From NCBI GenBank assembly GCA_020091685.1, contig CM034613.1:25787220-25851219 (forward strand): a DNA stretch of 64,000 bases. Direction: 5' to 3'. The notes below the pieces were generated by a model that saw only the letters and a program-made list of their open reading frames with translations, was not told the origin of the DNA and made no database searches. Source of the DNA: Lutjanus erythropterus. Its lineage: Eukaryota > Chordata > Actinopteri > Lutjaniformes > Lutjanidae. This document shows, piece by piece, positions 61,306 through 64,000 of the stretch; positions within the stretch are counted from its first letter, which is position 1, and every line of letters begins with the position of its first letter. The position numbers and the translations under genes are program-made.

Positions 61306-64000
61306 ATGCTTCAATTTCATCTCAGACCTCTCCACGTTTTGTTTTTCCTTCTTCTCCTAACACACTCATGCACAGGTAACTTACACACAAACATAATAGC
61401 TCATTATCGTGTCACTATAATGAGAAACGGTCCCAAAATTTTTTTGTTACAGTATAAATACAAAAGTAATCGGCTGCAGGAAACAATAAATTTAAACAGC
61501 AAAACAACAAAAGCAATACAGTTAATTACATATAAACCCATACACCCAGAAAGTAATTTTTGAACTGCCGCACTTTATATGTTTATTTCAGGGGTAAACA
61601 TGCAGAATTTTAGCAAGAATGGTGACAGATGCTCTTATTGAGGCTGCTTATAAGTCGACTAAAGAAGAAAAGTGTGTTGATCAGCTCAGGCTGGAACATG
61701 ATAGTCACTGACATGCTGTGTGTTGTGTTTGCTGCAACAGAAAATAAATAAATGTGTGTTTATGTAATGTGTTTCTACATCAGCAGAATTAGCAGCTGTG
61801 AGCTAATCTCACGTTGGTCCATAACCAGAAATCTTTTCTACCTGCGGCTTCCAGCTCTGAAACACAATGTACACACTTTATGACTGACTAAAGTAACACA
61901 ACCACTCCCCACACAATCACTCTCTCATAATAAAACCAAAGACTGTGGGGGCAAAAACAAAGCATGCTGACATGGCAACGCACCAGTATTACATTGAAAT
62001 GACGTAAGATTCAGGTGTATACATTGGTCTTAGTGACTGGTTAAGAAAAATTGAATCTTTCTGCTCCCAGAGAATTTGGAGTGGAGGCAATGTCAGACTG
62101 AATATAGGAACGGAGTGCCACAAGTTGGCAGTTGACCCTTTGCCGAGCCCCACCCTCCTTAGTTACTGTTGCTATGTCTGTCATCACAACATCATAAACT
62201 ATATAATATTGTACATATTCCATCCAGTTGCAGATTGCATTTTTAATGCCAGGTAGAAATGGGGTGTTTGACTACATTTGGTTTGAGCACCAAGCATCAT
62301 TGGTGTTTATACAGAGTCTGTGTCCTCTCAGTGGTCTGACCTGTCAGCTCATAACACGCCCTGCCTGTCAAGTGCAATATCTGCAGTCTCTTATTTTTCA
62401 CTACTGAGTCATCTGGTCCATCCCATTTTCCTGTAACTGGACATTAGCTGGGATTAGGCTGAGGAGTGAAGGAGCTTTTGGTCCAAGCTGGGTTAGTTTG
62501 GCTCTCTTTGGCTCTCAGGGTCAGGGTTAACCCTAAAATTTACTTCCTTTATCAGCATTAAAACAGACATTTGTCTTTCCAGGTCAGTCTCAGCTGATTG
62601 GTTCATCTCAGCCAGTAGTAGCGACACTTGGTGATGACATCATTTTGCCATGTCATCTGGAACCCACGGGAGATGTTTCAGATTTGACGTTGGAGTGGAC
62701 GAGACCTGACCTGGACCCCAGATTTGTCCTCGTGTGGCGCACTGGTCAAGAACTTGTGGATAAAAAACATAAATTCTTCGAAGGACGAACGTCACTGTTC
62801 ATCGATGAGCTGACTGTGGGGAACATTTCACTGAAACTCTCTGAAGTGAAACTCTCTGATCAGGGAACATACAGATGTTTTATTCCAACACCAGAACGGC
62901 AGGCCTTTGTTCAGTTAATTGTTGGTAAGTGCATATGTAAAATGTGTTCATGGTGCATGTTTCATTCAGTCTTCAGGGACCTAATTGGTTTTTGACCTAT
63001 TGTGCTTTTCTTTGTTTTCTATAATATTACAATGTTGGATAGTTCAGATTAAGGCTTTCCCCTCCATTGACGAGCTATCTCGTCATTTAAACCACAACAC
63101 CTCCCCGCCAATGATGAGATATTCTGTCAATTGCTGTTTTTATTGCGAGGTGATAGATGATGCAGCGGGGCTGCGCACATCACAGCCCCTGCGACCACAG
63201 AGAGCCAGAAAGCACTCCAGCCCCTGGGCCTCACGGACAGTGTTTTGGGTGGGGGATCAGGAGACACACACATCTAATGTTAACCACACTGGTGACAGTG
63301 ATGGTGACAGTCCAGTCTTTGAGCTAACTAGCCAGTTAGCAGCTAAAGTTTCTTCTAACAGCACGTAAAACAACTGGCAATCACTAGCATTAATCGCTGA
63401 AAGTTGCAGGGACGGACCAGAAAATGTTTTCTCCATTAAAGGCAATCAATTTTCACCAAAATTCACTCCTATTAACAACGCTGTTTTTAATGTTTCCTTT
63501 TGTTCAGCATCAGATGCCGTCTCCTCACCGCTTATAACTATAGCAGGGATTGATAAAGGGACCACTGGAGTGATTTTAAAATGTGAGTCTGAAGGCTGGT
63601 ATCCAGAGCCTGAGGTTTCCTGGCTGGACGGTGAGGGACACGTCCTCTCTGCTGGACCTACAGAGACAGTCAGAGGTCCTGATGGTCTCTATACTGTTAG
63701 CAGCAGAGTGACTGTGGAGGAGAGACACAGGAACAACTTCACCTGTAGAGTCCAACAGAAGGACATCAACCAGATCAGAGAGACACAGATCCATGTTCCA
63801 GGTAAAAACTGCTTTTTGGAAATGACCTGATCACGGTTTAGTAAACTGAGGTCTAGTTTAATATGTTATTCTGTGTTTTACCATTTCAGATGATTTCTTC
63901 CGGTTCCAGTCCAGTTCTTCTGCTGTCACAGTTGGTTTGACTGTTTGTTTGTCTGTTTGCATCCTGATTATTTTGCTGCTCGTCTTTTTTGTGTGGAGAC
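61306..64000 (+). CDS. butyrophilin-like receptor (V-C-TM), runs off the window
   Basis: Exons: 61306-61375 (signal, HVLFFLLLLTHSCTG), 62583-62924 (IgV), 63508-63801 (IgC) and 63890 to past 64000 (TM). A 5'UTR intron precedes (donor 60978, acceptor 61277-61278). V domain: VVATLGDDIILPCHLEPTGD, LEWTRPDLDPRFVLVW and TYRCFIPTPE. C domain: GVILKCESEGWYPEPEVSWL and FTCRVQQKDIN. The TM part seen is SSAVTVGLTVCLSVCILIIL, then LVFFVWR, nearly the same as TM exon A of the 43.8 kb gene. The tail is outside the window, so coil, B30.2 or a short tail cannot be told apart. The V-C intron carries a repeat near 63050-63250 (CCTCCATTGACGAGCTATCT, then ATGATGAGATATTCTGTC). Confidence 0.85.

Overview
This window is vertebrate nuclear DNA, most likely from a teleost and plausibly a percomorph. 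Genes are split into short exons with GT/AG junctions. The Ig-domain exons follow the phase-1 rule. AT-rich introns, many microsatellites and fish-type dispersed repeats fill the rest. No bacterial operon, rRNA, tRNA or CRISPR feature was seen. All gene models below come from reading exon junctions and frame by eye. The summed coding length is a multiple of three for every gene called complete.

The left third (1-23.7 kb) holds three Fc-receptor-like genes on the + strand, each with two Ig domains, a TM segment and a short tail. They lie at 0.7-3.7 kb (leader not found), 15.3-18.7 kb (complete) and 19.8-23.7 kb (several frame breaks). A V-only MOG/butyrophilin-like gene (6.5-9.7 kb) sits between the first two.

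The middle holds a minus-strand gene for a membrane-anchored 558-residue coiled coil (24.8-26.6 kb). It is followed on + by a V-only receptor (29.6-31.3 kb), a V-V-C receptor (32.9-35.8 kb), an OB-fold-like gene of unknown function (39.8-41.3 kb), a V-C receptor with two alternative TM/tail exons (43.8-46.3 kb) and a small secreted C-type lectin (48.4-50.1 kb).

On the right, the minus strand carries a butyrophilin-like receptor whose tail is a coiled coil instead of B30.2 (51.2-53.7 kb) and a 197-residue TM-plus-coiled-coil protein with no ectodomain (55.9-58.3 kb). A last V-C receptor on + (61.3 kb onward) runs off the window.

Together this looks like an expanding innate/adaptive surface-receptor cluster. 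Butyrophilin/MOG-like ligands or regulators are interleaved with Fc-receptor-like genes. The IgC exon is almost identical in four loci on both strands, which points to gene conversion. The most unusual content is the pair of stand-alone membrane coiled-coil genes next to a receptor that uses a coiled coil as its tail. This suggests, as inference only, a fish-specific receptor/adaptor system in which ectodomain-less coiled-coil proteins could pair with receptor tails.
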